A stretch of 64,000 nt of DNA from contig NC_092027.1 of the NCBI RefSeq assembly GCF_042242105.1, forward strand, positions 15,033,721 through 15,097,720, given 5' to 3'. Origin of the DNA: Pempheris klunzingeri (taxonomy: Eukaryota > Chordata > Actinopteri > Acropomatiformes > Pempheridae). Position 1 is the first letter of the stretch. Each line of letters begins with the position of its first letter. A program made the position numbers and the translations under genes. This document shows, piece by piece, positions 13,901 through 26,041 of this stretch. The notes beneath the pieces are model-generated. The model had not been told where the DNA came from, made no database searches, and saw nothing but the letters and a program-made list of their open reading frames with translations.

Positions 13901-14958
13901 ATGGTTTCAAGATCTGACAAGTCATGATCATATGCTCATCTAAAAATGAATCCACTTTTGAAATCTGTCGGAGCTGTGAACAAAGGCACAATCGCTGATG
14001 TGCTGTTGTCTTGTAACCTGTCATTTTGCAAACCACAGCCAACAGAAACTGGATTTCAGTACATGTAGCAATGTGCAAGCTACTCAGATTATAACATAAC
14101 AGGTAACAGTAGTAAAAGTGCTTCTCTTTTGTTTCTGCAGTGACGGGAGTTTGTCGACAAAGCAAATCCTCTTCCTTCAGAGACCCATTTTGCAGCGCAA
14201 GAGAAAAGACTTCAAGGTTTGTTCGCCTTTGTCTTCCATCTCCACAGAAAGCCTGTCACTTGTCTCTGTTGTGCCTTTAGGGTACGTGACTTTATGTCGC
14301 AGAAGGTGCCATTAAAAAGTCATGTTACTAAATATGGGATGTACAGCAAATATAAACGCACTTAGGAAAAGTCTAAGAATAGGCAAATTGTCGACCTGAA
14401 ACTGTACAGGAAAGAGGCATCAATGAAAGAGGCTTTGTTGTGGTTTGTCAGGTGTCTGGAGAGATGGAAAGAAAAAGACACGGCACAAAGCGCCAAACTG
14501 TCTCAAACACATCTATTTGGTTTCAGATGCTGAACCTCAGGGGTCGCAGCAAGACAAAGAAAAAATCTAATGGGGAAACACAAGAGGAGAGAGAGGACAG
14601 GTCCCCCGTGATGGAGACAGAGATGGACAGGTTGGGAAGAAACACAAAAGAGGAGGAAGAAGAGGCAGAGGGGAGGAAGAGCAGGGACAGCGGAAGGAGT
14701 GAAGCAGCTAGTCTTCAGAAAGGTGCAGAGGAGAGCGAAGAGGATGCGCAGCATCAAAAGGGGTCCTCATTCCTATCAGAGAGCAGGGCTTCTGTTGAAG
14801 AGCAGGAAGAGGAAACCGACATTGACGACGTCCCAGCTTCCAAGCAGGAGAAGTCGGTGAGATGGACAGCTGTGTGTCGGAGAGATGACGGAGGGGTCAA
14901 GGAGGAGGTGAAGACGGAAGAGCGGATCAAACAGCAGCTGTTTTCTGGTGTCTGTTGA
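5707..14958 (+). CDS. rftn1: Raftlin-1 (lipid-raft linker protein), 5' end missing
   Basis: Coding exons: 5707-5890, 7863-7971, 11288-12062, 12194-12397, 13292-13401, 13645-13748, 14141-14216 and 14527-14958. All have AG/GT borders and compatible phases, giving 663 codons before TGA. Raftlin is an acylated membrane protein that organises lipid rafts and B-cell-receptor and TLR signalling in mammals. Diagnostic stretches are RELPVQVRELYAQGFVLVAV in the first exon, VAEQGVMFVGF, SFDAIVVEQWTIVD, GVMVKTDYIPLLQSLAPYGW, SVLPTPIVKTN and STKQILFLQRP, all colinear with human RFTN1. RFTN1 fits better than RFTN2 because of the residues before and after the KQIxFLQRP block. The N-terminal exon with the acylation site lies outside the window. 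The 775-bp third exon encodes a long polar, Ser/Gln/Glu-rich linker. The last exon encodes a Lys/Glu-rich tail. The a/b ohnologue cannot be assigned from this sequence. Confidence 0.93.
6997..7017. repeat. (CA)n microsatellite in rftn1 intron
   Basis: Short CA tract of about 10 units. Confidence 0.9.
9495..9960. repeat. Probable dispersed percomorph repeat fragment
   Basis: The block contains phrases such as GTCTTGGGGAGTGCTACAGC, AAGCTTTTTGCGGCTCCAGA and GATGCATTGTGGGTAATGTA. I associate these with a common interspersed sequence in perciform introns. No terminal repeats or coding capacity were seen, and the class is not assigned. Confidence 0.4.
10551..10615. repeat. (TG)32 microsatellite
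   Basis: A 65-base uninterrupted TG run in the second large rftn1 intron, 319 bases before a (CA)n run of opposite sense. Confidence 0.97.
10935..10980. repeat. (CA)23 microsatellite
   Basis: A 46-base uninterrupted CA run, complementary to the upstream TG run in the same intron. Confidence 0.97.
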
Positions 14959-16320
14959 CACATTGGGCACAGAGGAGGCGAGGGGGAGCCGAGAGCTGTT
15001 TATCTGGATTTTTAGTTCATCTGCGGACAACCCAGATGTAGTCAGCCATACTGTTACTTGTCATCATGTACTGTTACTTTGGCTTTCGTCCGCTCTGTTT
15101 TGGGCGTCGACACTGTTGCAAGTCTTTGCGGTTGTAGTTCCCAAAAATGGGAAAGTGTTGTGCAGTTCTCTGCTTTGGGTCAGTGTTGCCATTTGATGTA
15201 TCCTCATATGAAATGAAACGAAACTGTACAAGGTTATAGAGTACAACCTAGAGCAAGCCTTAAGCATTCTTTTCTTGCCCATTGTTGTATCTTATTGCTT
15301 TCTTGTAATAGGACTGTTAAAAAGGGAGTACTAATTTCACTGGGCTCACTGTATTTTTATATGTAAAGTATATAATTTAAGATAGAAACAAGAGGAGGAA
15401 TAAGTTAACACTAAGTATATAAAGTGGGACTCTGCATCAGAGCCTGACCGATACATCTCCACTGGCCAATTTTAACTAATCAGATATGTACAGGCTTAAA
15501 TAGGGTCCAATAATTAGCAAATTCCAATATAGAGAAAGATATTGTGCAGGTTATCTAGAAAACTCATTACATACTATTGTTTCTTCACCAGTGTTGATTT
15601 TAAAATTCTAAAATATTTCACTCAACATGGTCACATGCAACAACAATTACAACAAATTAATTCAAGAGATCCTTGTCAAAAATGTTAAAATGTTAATAAG
15701 AAATATGAATTCCCTGTTGTATAGGCCAGGCTCTTCACTGCATTGAGGTATTAGATGGCACATTTTACTGTGCCTAAACAAAGGGTCAGTTCATGTAAAC
15801 TACAAAAAAAAAAAAAAGATCACTTGGCTCTATCTGGTTTTATCTGGGCAGGTTTTGACGTATCCATCTGAGATTTCTCAACACAATACAGGTAAAAAAT
15901 AAGCTGTTTGTGGTGCTAATCACATTAAAAAAAACAAAACAGAAACCTCTTTGTCTCAGATGCTCTGAATAATCCACAGAACACACAATCAACGCTTTTC
16001 TCTGGGACTATTTCTTCCGCTGGAAACTGTTCCTATGGAAACTGATTATAGTGAGCATCACACATGTCCATTCACCTCCATTTTAATAGAAATGTCAGAG
16101 ACCAATATCTCAAAATCTGGCCAAATGAAACCAAAATTGTCTACATGGTTAGATAAAAGTGTTTTTTGAATTGACCTTTCCTCTTCTGCAAATGTGTAAT
16201 TTAGAAATGAACTATTTATTACTTATTTCCTGGACCACCTGTGTTGTGTGTAAGTAGTGTGACATGTAAGTCTTTATAAAAAAGCAGAGGTCAATAAAGT
16301 GTTTGAGAACAGACTGACTT
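14959..16320 (+). other. rftn1: rftn1 3' UTR
   Basis: This is sequence between the rftn1 stop codon and the first canonical AATAAA (16,293-16,298) on the + strand. It is AT-rich and has no open frame of note. The extent of the 3' UTR is inferred from that signal. Confidence 0.55.
16293..16298 (+). terminator. rftn1: Poly(A) signal of rftn1
   Basis: Canonical AATAAA, 1.3 kb after the stop codon. No earlier canonical signal was noticed in the 3' UTR. It lies 20 bases from a reverse-strand AATAAA. Confidence 0.6.
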
Positions 16321-16324
16321 TATT
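16319..16324 (-). terminator. oxnad1: Candidate poly(A) signal of oxnad1
   Basis: TTTATT on the + strand is AATAAA on the - strand, about 1.5 kb after the oxnad1 stop. No nearer canonical hexamer was noticed between 16.7 and 17.8 kb. A variant hexamer could be used instead. Confidence 0.4.
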
Positions 16325-16939
16325 TCCTGTAAATCTCATGTTACCCGCTTAAGCTATTTTCCTCATATAAAGAAAACAACTTGAATATGAGTCAGAGACG
16401 ACGAGAAGAAGCTTGCAACCACCACCGAGGAATGTTCAGTGATCGAAGCCAATCAGAGACCACCTGGAGGTTCCATTACAGTGCACCATGGGATACTAAC
16501 TTCACCCTGGGATGAGAAACCATTTATGGGTATGTGGATGTGTGTAATTGAGTATAAGTGTGTGTGTGTGAAATAGACGCTGTGTACACATGTAACGGCG
16601 TGCAAACGAGTAAAACAGACAGGGACACTGGCCAATATGTGGGACTGTTGGGCTTTTGACTCTAAAAATACACAGTGTGAAGTTTGCATGACTAAAATGT
16701 GAAAAATAATCCTTCCACTGTAACTCAAACTCAAATAACTCTTAAAATCTTCAGTTCAAATAAATAACTTATTTCACTAAAGTATATACACATAGTATAC
16801 CACTTCTAAGAACACATCAAATTGATAGAGGTATTTTGATAAGAGAAAATGAGTCACTCATTTACATTGTAAAGTAACAGTGCAGATTGCTATGAATTGA
16901 GCTGATCCTCTATTTAGGATATAGAGGACTTCAGAACAA

Positions 16940-17330
16940 TAGTTTGACATTTTGGGAAATAAGCTCATTTGCTTTCTTGCGCAGTTAGATGAGCTGATCA
17001 ATATCACACTTATCTGTCTGCTAAATATGAATGCAGCTGGTTAGCTTAGCATAAAGAAGGCCTGACTGTTAGAAGTTTGCAAAATCTGCTTAAACCTACC
17101 TATTAAATGTGTTCCATGTTGTTTGTGTCATCTGTACAAATGAAACAAAAGAGAGACTGAGCTCTACAGAGAGCCGGTAGGTGCATTTTGAATCTAACCA
17201 GCTACTGGCTGAAGCTTCATATTTAGCGAACAAATATAAGAGTGGCATTGATCTAACTCTTTGCAGAGCAAATATAAGCATTTACAAAAATGTTAAATTA
17301 CTGCTTTCAGATATGTCAGCTGGTGTGTAA
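16940..17330 (+). repeat. Dispersed teleost repeat, copy 1
   Basis: The copy contains TTTGACATTTTGGGAAATAA, GCTTTCTTGCGCAGTTAGAT, TGAGCTGATCAATATCAC and GGTTAGCTTAGCATAAAGA. These are hallmarks of a very common percomorph interspersed sequence. Two more copies in the window (48.3 and 53.6 kb) share the TAGATGAG(AAG)AT core. The copy is degenerate. Confidence 0.65.
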
Positions 17331-17803
17331 ACATTCAGTTTCAGGTGATGTTAGCCAGGAGAAAATTTAGAGTAATAGTAGATATCACCTATTTATCTGT
17401 TTATGCAGAACCTCAGTCAAGTAAGTATAGATGGAGGTTATTAGATCAGAAGATTTGTGTCATGATGCGTCTGTCACACACACAAAGGGGACAATGGAGT
17501 TTTGTTGCAGTATTTAGCAAGGCAGGGTGCTGTAAAAATATCTTGGCAAAGTTCAGTCTTCCTTTTTAGGTTTTAGATAATGAAACTCATCTGTATTGTC
17601 TTTGTGAGTCAGCTGCTTGCTGAGGAGCAGGCAGTCGCAGTAGTCTATCAACGATCAGGCACAGGTCACGGCAGGAATGGAACAGTAATTTGAGCACTCA
17701 TTCAAGTCCATATCACTGGAATATTGTTGCTTTCCTGTATATCCTCTCCTGAAGACCACAAGCCAGGAGGACAACCCTGTAGGTCTCTGTGAATCAAGAC
17801 GTT

Positions 17804-20800
17804 CTACCACCACTTCTCGAAGATGATTCTGTCTTTCGGGAGGCCCAAGTCCATGAGCATTTTTGAAAGTGTTTCGATCATGGGTGGAGGCCCACACAGG
17901 AAACACAAAGTCCTTTCCCGGTCCACATGAGGCTGCAACTCCACCTCTGTGATTCTCCTGCCTGAGGAGACACAAGGGAAGTCAATCAATTAATCAAGAC
18001 TCAGTGCTGCGGCACCTGTTTCCTCTGAGCCTCCCATGGGGAGCTTTGATAGTGCCTGTTCTACATGATGGCGGAGATAAATCAACCAGGACACACTATG
18101 GTGGAAGGTGACAGTCACTCAATCATCCCTGCTGAACAAAGAAAAGACTATGAGTGTGTGTGTGTGTAAGGGCATTACTTACGGTTGAGAAATGGCTGGA
18201 GGTGCAGGTCGACATCTGTGCTCTGTTGCGTGACGTGCAAGTCACAGGAGAACTTGTCAGGGAAGTCCCGACATGCCTCGATGATGGAGCTCTGGGAGCA
18301 CAGAGGGTAAGTAGTGATACATTTGATTTTCTCCTTACGTACTGCAACACACCTGTCACCATATTATAGACACACATGTGGGTCCTGTTGTACACCTAGC
18401 AGAGCTATTCAAAGTCAGGAATCAGCAGGATTACTAAAATACCCCCACAAAAACATGAAAAAGTCAAAAACATTACAAGAGCCCACCTTAAAGAGCAGTT
18501 CCTGTGTGTTCCTGGCACTGTAGCAGAGGTGGGCGGAGCCTATGTTGTAGCCCCGCCCGCCAGAGGCACGGTTCAGATGCAGCAGATCTTTGGCGTGCAA
18601 CAGGATCGAGTACAAGGGGTTGATGCCTACGCCGCCAGCCACCAGCAGCAAATCCACAGCGGGGTCAGAGGGCGATGGGTCGAAGAAGAAGTCTCCTCCA
18701 ACACGCATGGCCACTTGGGAGCCCACTGTACACTGAGGGGACGGAGGGAAGAGTGAGTGTTAAAAATACATACAGACATTTTAAAAGAAAGAGAAATGTA
18801 CAAGGAGAGGAGGCGAGAGCAATAGACTGTGTTGAGCTGGGCAACTTAAGACGCTTGGGCTTATAACATTTCTGCTGAAATACACCTTTTGGGATCTAAG
18901 ATGAATTCCAAGAAAATACAGTGTTTTTTTAACTAGACTTCAGGAAACAGTAAAAAGACTCTTGGATCAGTATTCAAACACACAAAAACCTAAGTTATTG
19001 TATGGGTGAAAGGCTTTCACAAGTTGTGCAGAGAAGGTCTTTTGAAGTCAAAAGGAGCAGCAAAATATCTCCATCTGCCTTCACACACATGATGTTTGCC
19101 TTCGTAATCTGCTATCATAGTCCCTACACTATTCCGGCTCGCAGAGGAGTCAGAGCAAAATCCAACAAATGGATCATCAAACGATCCCAGAGCAGGGAGC
19201 CGTACGTCTCTGAACACTCTTAACACATCGCACTGCTTTCTCATACTTCTTCACACGCAGCGTAGCAGCTCAAAGCTATTTATTAAGGGCCCATCATCAA
19301 ACACGGGAGATGCAGAGAACAGAGATGGAAGGGAGAGGTAAGCAGGAGGGAGACATTGTTCGTTTTCACACAACTACTCGCACACACTGGATTAAAAAAA
19401 AAAAGTACATCCTTTTGATAAAAAACAAGGTGCTCTAAGGCAGTCACATTTTTTCATTAATGGATTAAAATAAATAAAAGTGTGACTCACAGCCGTTTCT
19501 TACCCCAGGTAGGCTTCTTTTGACTTGTTAGCTTAACTATCACAGTTCTACTTAAGAACCACTGCACAGACGATTTTCACATTTTGCCAACCCACTTTAA
19601 CTAACCCTGAACTGCTTTAACATATAAATGAGAAACATCAGGGCTCATATGACTAACAAAAGCAAAAAGCAAAGAAAATAATGAAGAGGACAGGAATTAC
19701 ATAAGTGGTTAAAGGAACTATATGTTCAATTGGGGGTGCATGAAAACTTCTTAATCTAATTTCTTAGAACAGGTAAGTTTTCATTGCATCTGCATGTTTG
19801 ACAATAAATAAATACAATTCTAAAAATATCACCTGATTTGTTATTTCACTTTTTTGAATTATCAGTACTGTGATTATGAGGCAGTCTTCATTTCCATACT
19901 CTATAACACCTTACTCATGTCTCAACACCCTGATGCTTTTGGGTGACTTGCTCTCTCTCTCTCTCTCTCTGCGTCTCTTTTCTTGCGCTCTCACTCCCGC
20001 ACGGTCTCTCTGTCTCTCTCCTGCACACACTAGCAATGCAATCTTGCACACCATTATACAGCCATGTGAATTAAATTCCCTAAAATATTCCTACTCTTTG
20101 GCAGCAATCTTCACAGGTTTTTAATATCATACTTCTCTATAAGAAATGTGAGATATCTGAACGCCACACTCACCGTGGTGTGGACCCAGTGTGCTGGGGG
20201 GTGTTTGGAGTTTTTGATGGCCAGTTCGACGACGCCCTCCCTCTGCAGCAAACCCGGGCTGGAGCACATGGAGAAACCTCCCACCTTCTCCACGCCGGGG
20301 ATGAAGAAATCCACCCTGCACACACATTACATTAGCACAGCTAAAGAATATGTATTGATTGTGTATGTTGAAATCTGTTCCTGTTCTTCGCTGTAACATG
20401 ACAATGTTAAGCCTTTCCAATTTGTTGTTTTAAGATCACTGTGTTCTGTTATATGTATGAATTCTGCTGCATTAGTGTTACAACTGCATGTATGTTGTTA
20501 TAAAATGTCACATTAACCATTATTATTTGTGTTTTTACACAAAAGTCAGCTGGTTGGAAATTTAGCTGACTATTCAGATTTCTAAACAATAGTTAATTCT
20601 AGACGTGCTGAACTGAGGGTCAAAGTGTGAATGAAGGTAGCAGGGTGCCCTTTGACCTCAGGGAGAAGGACAGCCTGTTCCAGAAACCAAGTAGAACAAA
20701 ACCAAACCAGATGGAAGGTTGCCTGCTAGTAAGTTTAAACAAAGTGTAGCGTCCCAGTCTTACACCCAATGTGGTCGCATCTGTCCGTCAACAAGCAAGG

Positions 20801-23800
20801 CCGAGCAGTCCCAGAGAGAAACAGCAACGCTCAACAGTCGGGCTAATGTTCCACCAACACAATGACCCACTGTTACACTAGAGAGACACTGACTCCACAA
20901 CCCTCAGAGGCATCATAAATATGGATCTGCTGAGAAGACTCACACATATGTTCCTTCCACCCACCTCCTCCTCCTCCTCCTCCTCTCCCACCTGGAGAGG
21001 AACAACTACAATTAAACAGTCCTTTTTCTCAGAAACACTGAAACTCAAGGATTTCCATCCATTTACATTCATTATCAGTCGCCGTAGGACAACTGGCTGC
21101 CGGTTTTATATCTCACCACCACCCACCTACAGTATGGTCTTGTGCACATATACTGCATGTGCAGGGAGCACTAATTAACATTGGCAACACTGACTCACTG
21201 AAAGATGCAGGCTGGCAAAAAAGCCTCTGCTTTAATCGAAGAAGTATTTAACTTGTTATTATATTTATGAGTCTCAGTGGAAGTTAGCTTGAAAACTAAA
21301 ACATTCCCCGGCCAAAAACAAGCCACTGAGTCTCAAGCACCATTCAAGTCAGAGTCAAGCAATCCAGTGAGCTCAGCAGTAACAAAAACAAATCTGAGCA
21401 AACACGAGCTTATCAAGTTCCAAGCTGTTTGGTCTCTCCTAATTGTGCAAAAAAAGCAAAAACAATGACTGATAAGCTTTGGTCTATCCTTTAGCTGATG
21501 TGAGACATTCCTTGACAACAACTGTCTTATCTATAAGAATCTTAAACTGGCTTACATGTTAACTGTGATGTAGGATTTTAAACTTGTGTGCTGTAAAAGT
21601 TGTGAAAAAAGAAAGCCTCCAATAGCAGGACAAATCAAACACAATGCCACCACCTTGTGGTTACTATGAGCACTGCAGGCACTATGAAAGGACTCCGAAA
21701 AGGTGCTTCACAAAGGAGCTCAGGGAGAAACTTCGACGGCAGATTCTACTCACTGTTTCATAATGAAATTGTTACTATGGTAACTTCTGCTTTGAGCCCA
21801 ACTGGTCAGAGACAAGCTTAAAGATGCTAATGTTGCATTAAAGCAATGTCAGCAGAACAGGAAAACCTGAGTGAGGTATCCCACTATGGGAGGTGCCTTC
21901 TGTTGTGACCAGTTACAGATGCCTCACCGCCGTCCCCTTTTATGAATGCTTGTGGTCCCAAACATAGTATTCTCAGGTGTATTCCATCCATGTGATCTGA
22001 CACATGCAAGCACGTCAGTGACCTAGACCTAGGGTTACCGCGGTTCACTTTCAAACCTCGCTCAGACTCTCACGTCTCACAACAGGACATGTGCCCTTCA
22101 TGTCAAGCCAACAAAGACTGAATAAGTGACACTAAGCTCTCAACGGCACAGATATCGCTCATAGAAGATATTTACCCAGGAGGCAGCCAAGCCCCTGGTG
22201 GAACGAGCTCATAGGCTCTCCAGAGGCTGCAATCCACGGCCAATCCATTAATAAGTGATAGCTTCCAATACCCACTGTGACAGACGATGGTGAGATAACA
22301 GCTCCCTCTATGAGAAGAGGCCCAAGATACCAAAGTCTGGTTACCCTTCCTAAATGCCTTAGTCCTGTCCAGATAGATGCGTAAAGCTTGTACATGACAA
22401 AGTGAATTAAGCTGCTCATCGCTCTTGAGGGGTAAGAGGCCATCAGCTCTCGTGTGGGGCAGCTGTAAGAAGGCTTTATAACATTAGGCACAAAAGCTGG
22501 GTTATGCCGCATCTATAGTCAGGGGAAAATTGCCAGCAACAAGGCAGTTTTAAGAGAAAGCACCTTTAGATCTGCATGCACCAAGGGCTCAAAAGACAAC
22601 CCTGAGAGTGCCTGAAACCATGAGCAAATCCTAAGAAGGAAGCAAAAGGTTTACATGGAAGCTCCTTCATATACCTCCTGCCTGCTTCTTCACTCAATCT
22701 TGTGACAGAAAAGCTCAAAATGAAACAAAAACTATTTTGAATCCCAAAATAGATCCCTCTTGGGGTGATTGATGCCGAAGCCCAAGCTGGAAAGGTGGCT
22801 TAACAGCACATGAGTGAACAATCTGACAAGAGCACGACATAAGCACAACTTATTACTGTTACCACGGCTACTATTATCTCTAATAATACAGCAAATTATA
22901 ATGCGATACTTCAGGTGTCACTGAGCTCCTCTACTCACCACTGTCCTGCTTTGAAGCTGAAGTCCGGATGGACGGCTATTCTCAAACGTTTCACCGTCTC
23001 CGACTCATTTATTATGCCACATACTTCAGCTGGATACAGAGCCTATGTCAGAAAGCCAGTCAAGCACATGACAAAAACACATACACAGGAAAACAGCAGG
23101 GCTTAGGAGAGGGTTAATGGTCGTAGCAAAGGATACTGTTAACGGAGTCACAGATAACATATATTCCACTACGAAATATCAACTTACATTTTGTCTGTAG
23201 TTGCTTGCTGTTCTCTCTAGATGATCCATTTGCCTTGTGGAGGACATATTTCTTTTAATAAAAAGGAGGTAGTTTTTGTCACTTGCCTTGTTTGTCACAT
23301 ATTGTCCTATGCAGTGAATGAAGAGCTATACAGCAGCCTCATGCTGCAAATACTCAAAAACAGTGAGAGGACTTTGCCCTCAATGACAGAGAGCAAAAAG
23401 CTTAAAGGGCCAGTTCACAGAAATTACAGCTCACACCTAGTTGTGTCTACACATACAGATGCTTTTGGTTTTATGTGCTTATGCTTTGAGTTCTCAGCCA
23501 CTAACACTTCTGTTGTTGCTCTAATATAACAGAGGGAAATAACCACTTGTTAAAAGAATTGAAAAATAACATTAGAACAGTGTTGTATTAGGTGTCCACA
23601 AAGGTATAAACACATAAAATCCAAGCGGTGTTTTATGATTTGGGTGAAGGGACTCTTTACTGACACACTTTGAAAACAGTATAGCAGATCTGGCTGGACA
23701 CCTAACAAGCATTTACCTGGATGATGTCAAATTCTGGTTTTGATCCTCACCTTGTGTGGGAGCTGGGGACCAGCAGCCGGGAGCTGAGCAGACCTGCACC

Positions 23801-23857
23801 GGGACTCGACAGGCTGAGGCTCCGGGCAGCGGAGGACAGGAAACAGGGGATGCTCAT
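17804..23857 (-). CDS. oxnad1: Oxidoreductase NAD-binding domain-containing protein 1
   Basis: Coding exons, in transcription order: 23857-23751, 23251-23188, 23042-22939, 20315-20174, 18732-18487, 18291-18183 and 17961-17804. All phases agree, giving 309 aa (about 312 in human). The N terminus ([20 protein letters not shown]) is Ser/Arg-rich without acidic residues, as expected for a mitochondrial targeting peptide. Next come MDHLERTAS and [20 protein letters not shown], then the FAD/FMN-binding ferredoxin-reductase-like fold with KAGQWVDFFIPG and [10 protein letters not shown]. The NAD-binding half has [11 protein letters not shown], the glycine loop [17 protein letters not shown] and [16 protein letters not shown], and the terminal FEKWW. 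These motifs are characteristic of the family; the physiological substrate is not established. The gene is convergent with rftn1, the same neighbourhood as human 3p24-p25. Confidence 0.96.
19946..19970. repeat. (CT)n tract in oxnad1 intron
   Basis: Short CT dinucleotide run within a broader CT-rich patch. Confidence 0.8.
20316..22938. other. Large oxnad1 intron
   Basis: No additional exon is seen. A 117-codon open frame on the - strand at 22,159-22,512 lacks recognisable similarity. The surrounding text has the flavour of an old interspersed repeat, but I cannot name it. Confidence 0.5.
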
Positions 23858-24384
23858 CGCGTCCTGGGCTGGTAACAGAGAGCCAAAACTGTCATTTAGC
23901 ATCACATATGTGAATATTGGCTGTTGATACACTCAACTTTTAGTTTTAAGTGTCTTTTTTAAGTGATACTACCTCTGAGCAGCAGCTGAGCCTCCCAGCA
24001 ATGCGGTTCAGCTGAGCAGGCACCGCACACCAAACTCCACTCAAAGAATGTTCTAGTTTACCTCAACATTCATGGCAGGTAGAAACCACTCAACTACACC
24101 TGAAAACATGCCTCAATGCCTCAGCATGACTGCTAATGCTCGCTGTCACACGCCGGTGTGACTTTTGATAAACCAGGATAAAATAAGCGTGAGGCAACCC
24201 CATCCAAATCATTATATACTGATTAAAAGGCGACTAGTTTTTAAATCTTTCTAAATTTAAACGGAGTTTTGGCATGACCTCCTCCGTCGTGCGGCATTAG
24301 CTCACTAGCTAAAGCTGCTAGCAAGTAAATGCCGGCTTGTTATTTGACACAGAATAACATCAAGCTGCTGAGTTATTTTCTTAC

Positions 24385-24550
24385 CTTGATACGATGACTT
24401 TGTTTTAGTCAAATGATGTTCATAATGACCTCCTGTATCCTGGGGGTAACCTTGGTCACGTTATGATTACATGACACTCATGATGTCTTCTCCCTCTTCT
24501 TCTTCTTCTTCTTCTTCGTATTGCAGGTTGTGCCACAGCTGCCGTCTTCT
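24385..24550 (-). promoter_or_regulatory. oxnad1: oxnad1 5' UTR exon and start region
   Basis: On the - strand a good donor (ATCAAG|GTAAG) ends a non-coding exon at 24,385. It would splice to the acceptor (TTACCAG) just upstream of the ATG at 23,857. The exon includes a (GAA)n tract. It carries two very short upstream reading frames: ATG-AGT-GTC-ATG-TAA and ATG-AAC-ATC-ATT-TGA. The transcription start is estimated only; no TATA box was seen. Human OXNAD1 has DPH3 head-to-head here, but no dph3 was recognised in this window. Confidence 0.45.
24487..24517. repeat. (CTT)n / (GAA)n microsatellite
   Basis: About nine TTC trinucleotide units, lying in the presumed 5' leader of oxnad1. Confidence 0.9.
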
Positions 24551-25282
24551 TCTGCTGAATGAAGCGCTTCACGTTCAAACTATTGCAGCAGCGCCCTCCT
24601 CTGGATGCTTCCAGCACCTAGGTCCAGTGTTTGCAATGGAGTTAGAAGCACAGTCTACGGACCAGACTTAAACAGACTCTCCTCCCCCACCATTTGCTAC
24701 ATTCTCTGAAATAAATGAATTCCTCAAATACCTAAACACAATATTAATCTCTCAGATGTTAACAGATGTGTTGGGGCTTTTCATTGAATTCAAATGTCTT
24801 AAAGTGATTGAAAAGTAGAGTTCAGAATACAACAAAATGCTTCATTTTTAACTTGGTGTGTTGTTTTACAGAAAATCTTCTTTAAGATCACTTGAACTAC
24901 AACGTCAAACAGTCGTTAGTTAACTGCGTCTATTGATGCAGTTTGTTAAGCTGCTCATATTTCTGCTCATATTTTGCGCAGTTTTATTGCTCCTCTATCA
25001 ATGACATAGGTTTTGTACTATAGATGAATTGTAATTTTCTTTACTGTTCATCATCTTTCACAAGTGTAATATAATTCTATAGCCTACATGAAGATACAGC
25101 AGCTTGCTTGTGCTAACTTTTTTATCCACTTCACAGTATTTTGCCTGAACTGCATGACTTGTCTACAACTTGGCACACTTTGAACATTAAGCACATGCCT
25201 GTAGCCGACAAGATGAGGTTCCTTCAAAGAAAATAAAAATACATTTGGATATAATCTCATATGAAGTCGTTGTGGTGTGTTT

Positions 25283-26041
25283 GAGCTGTATGGATCAGGG
25301 ATAAAATACTCGCCAGAACAGCAGAGGAGGAGATGGTGGAGTGCCAGCAACACATCAGCAAGACACGTCTGTCCAACCAGGTTGTTGTGTGGGCAGACAA
25401 AAAGTACTTTGTTGCTGATTTCTATGAGGAGGTGAAAACTGCAGATGATGACATCTCCCTGCTGCAGAAGCAAGTTACTGCTCAGAGTGGAGACCAGAGT
25501 CCAAACATTCTCTCCAGCTTATGGCTGACAAACAAAATGTGATCACAGGCAGAGCTTTGGTGAGGGAACCCACCATCAGGTCCTGGTGGAACTTTTTAAA
25601 GGTCGGGACAATAACTTCTATAAACTGCAGCACCAGAAGAACTAGAACCATACCCACTTGTTGCTGCAAAAGGAGACAAAGACACCTTAAATGCTTCGAA
25701 GACCTTAACCAAGAAATCAAACTATTTAACACCTGGCTGAGCAGAGAGGGCCTGATCAAGGAGGTTGCAACCTCATAGCCACGGGGATCATAAACCATTT
25801 CAAGACCACCATGAGCTTTGCCTGGAAATGAGACTCCATATAGCTTCAACGCCCCCGTCAAGAGATAGGAAACAGAGCCTGAGAGAGAGCTGATCCAGCT
25901 GGAGCTGCGTCTGCAGGAGGAGCGAGCACGAGCCAGGGAGGAAGTCTTCTCTACTGCTGTTACAGAGCTGAAAAAGAAAACCATGAAGAAGAACGGGTTC
26001 TTCTCTTGGCTCTGTAAACTAGCCAGATGGAGGAAGATGTA
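25283..26041 (+). pseudogene. Degenerate intronless coding-like block, family unidentified
   Basis: Protein-like + strand reading occurs in several frames in succession. The first, about 25,333-25,542, includes VVVWADKKYFVADFYEEVKT. A second, about 25,560-25,640, reads GTHHQVLVELFKGRDNNFYK. A third, about 25,690-25,780, includes IKLFNTWLSREGLIKEV. The last, ending at a TAG at 26,039-26,041, reads ELIQLELRLQEERARAREEV and then FFSWLCKLARW. The charged, heptad-like last part looks like a coiled coil. Frame changes and stops between the parts, and the lack of introns, suggest a decayed retrocopy or a fragment of a multi-copy gene. I do not recognise the family and assign no function. Confidence 0.4.

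Noticed and set aside
5707-14958. Assignment to raftlin-2 instead of raftlin-1
   Set aside because: Exon sequences and the adjacent oxnad1 (human RFTN1 neighbour) favour rftn1.
22159-22512. 117-codon - strand open frame in an oxnad1 intron
   Set aside because: There is no recognisable family and no splice partner in phase with oxnad1, whose exons already join perfectly without it. It is probably old repeat DNA.
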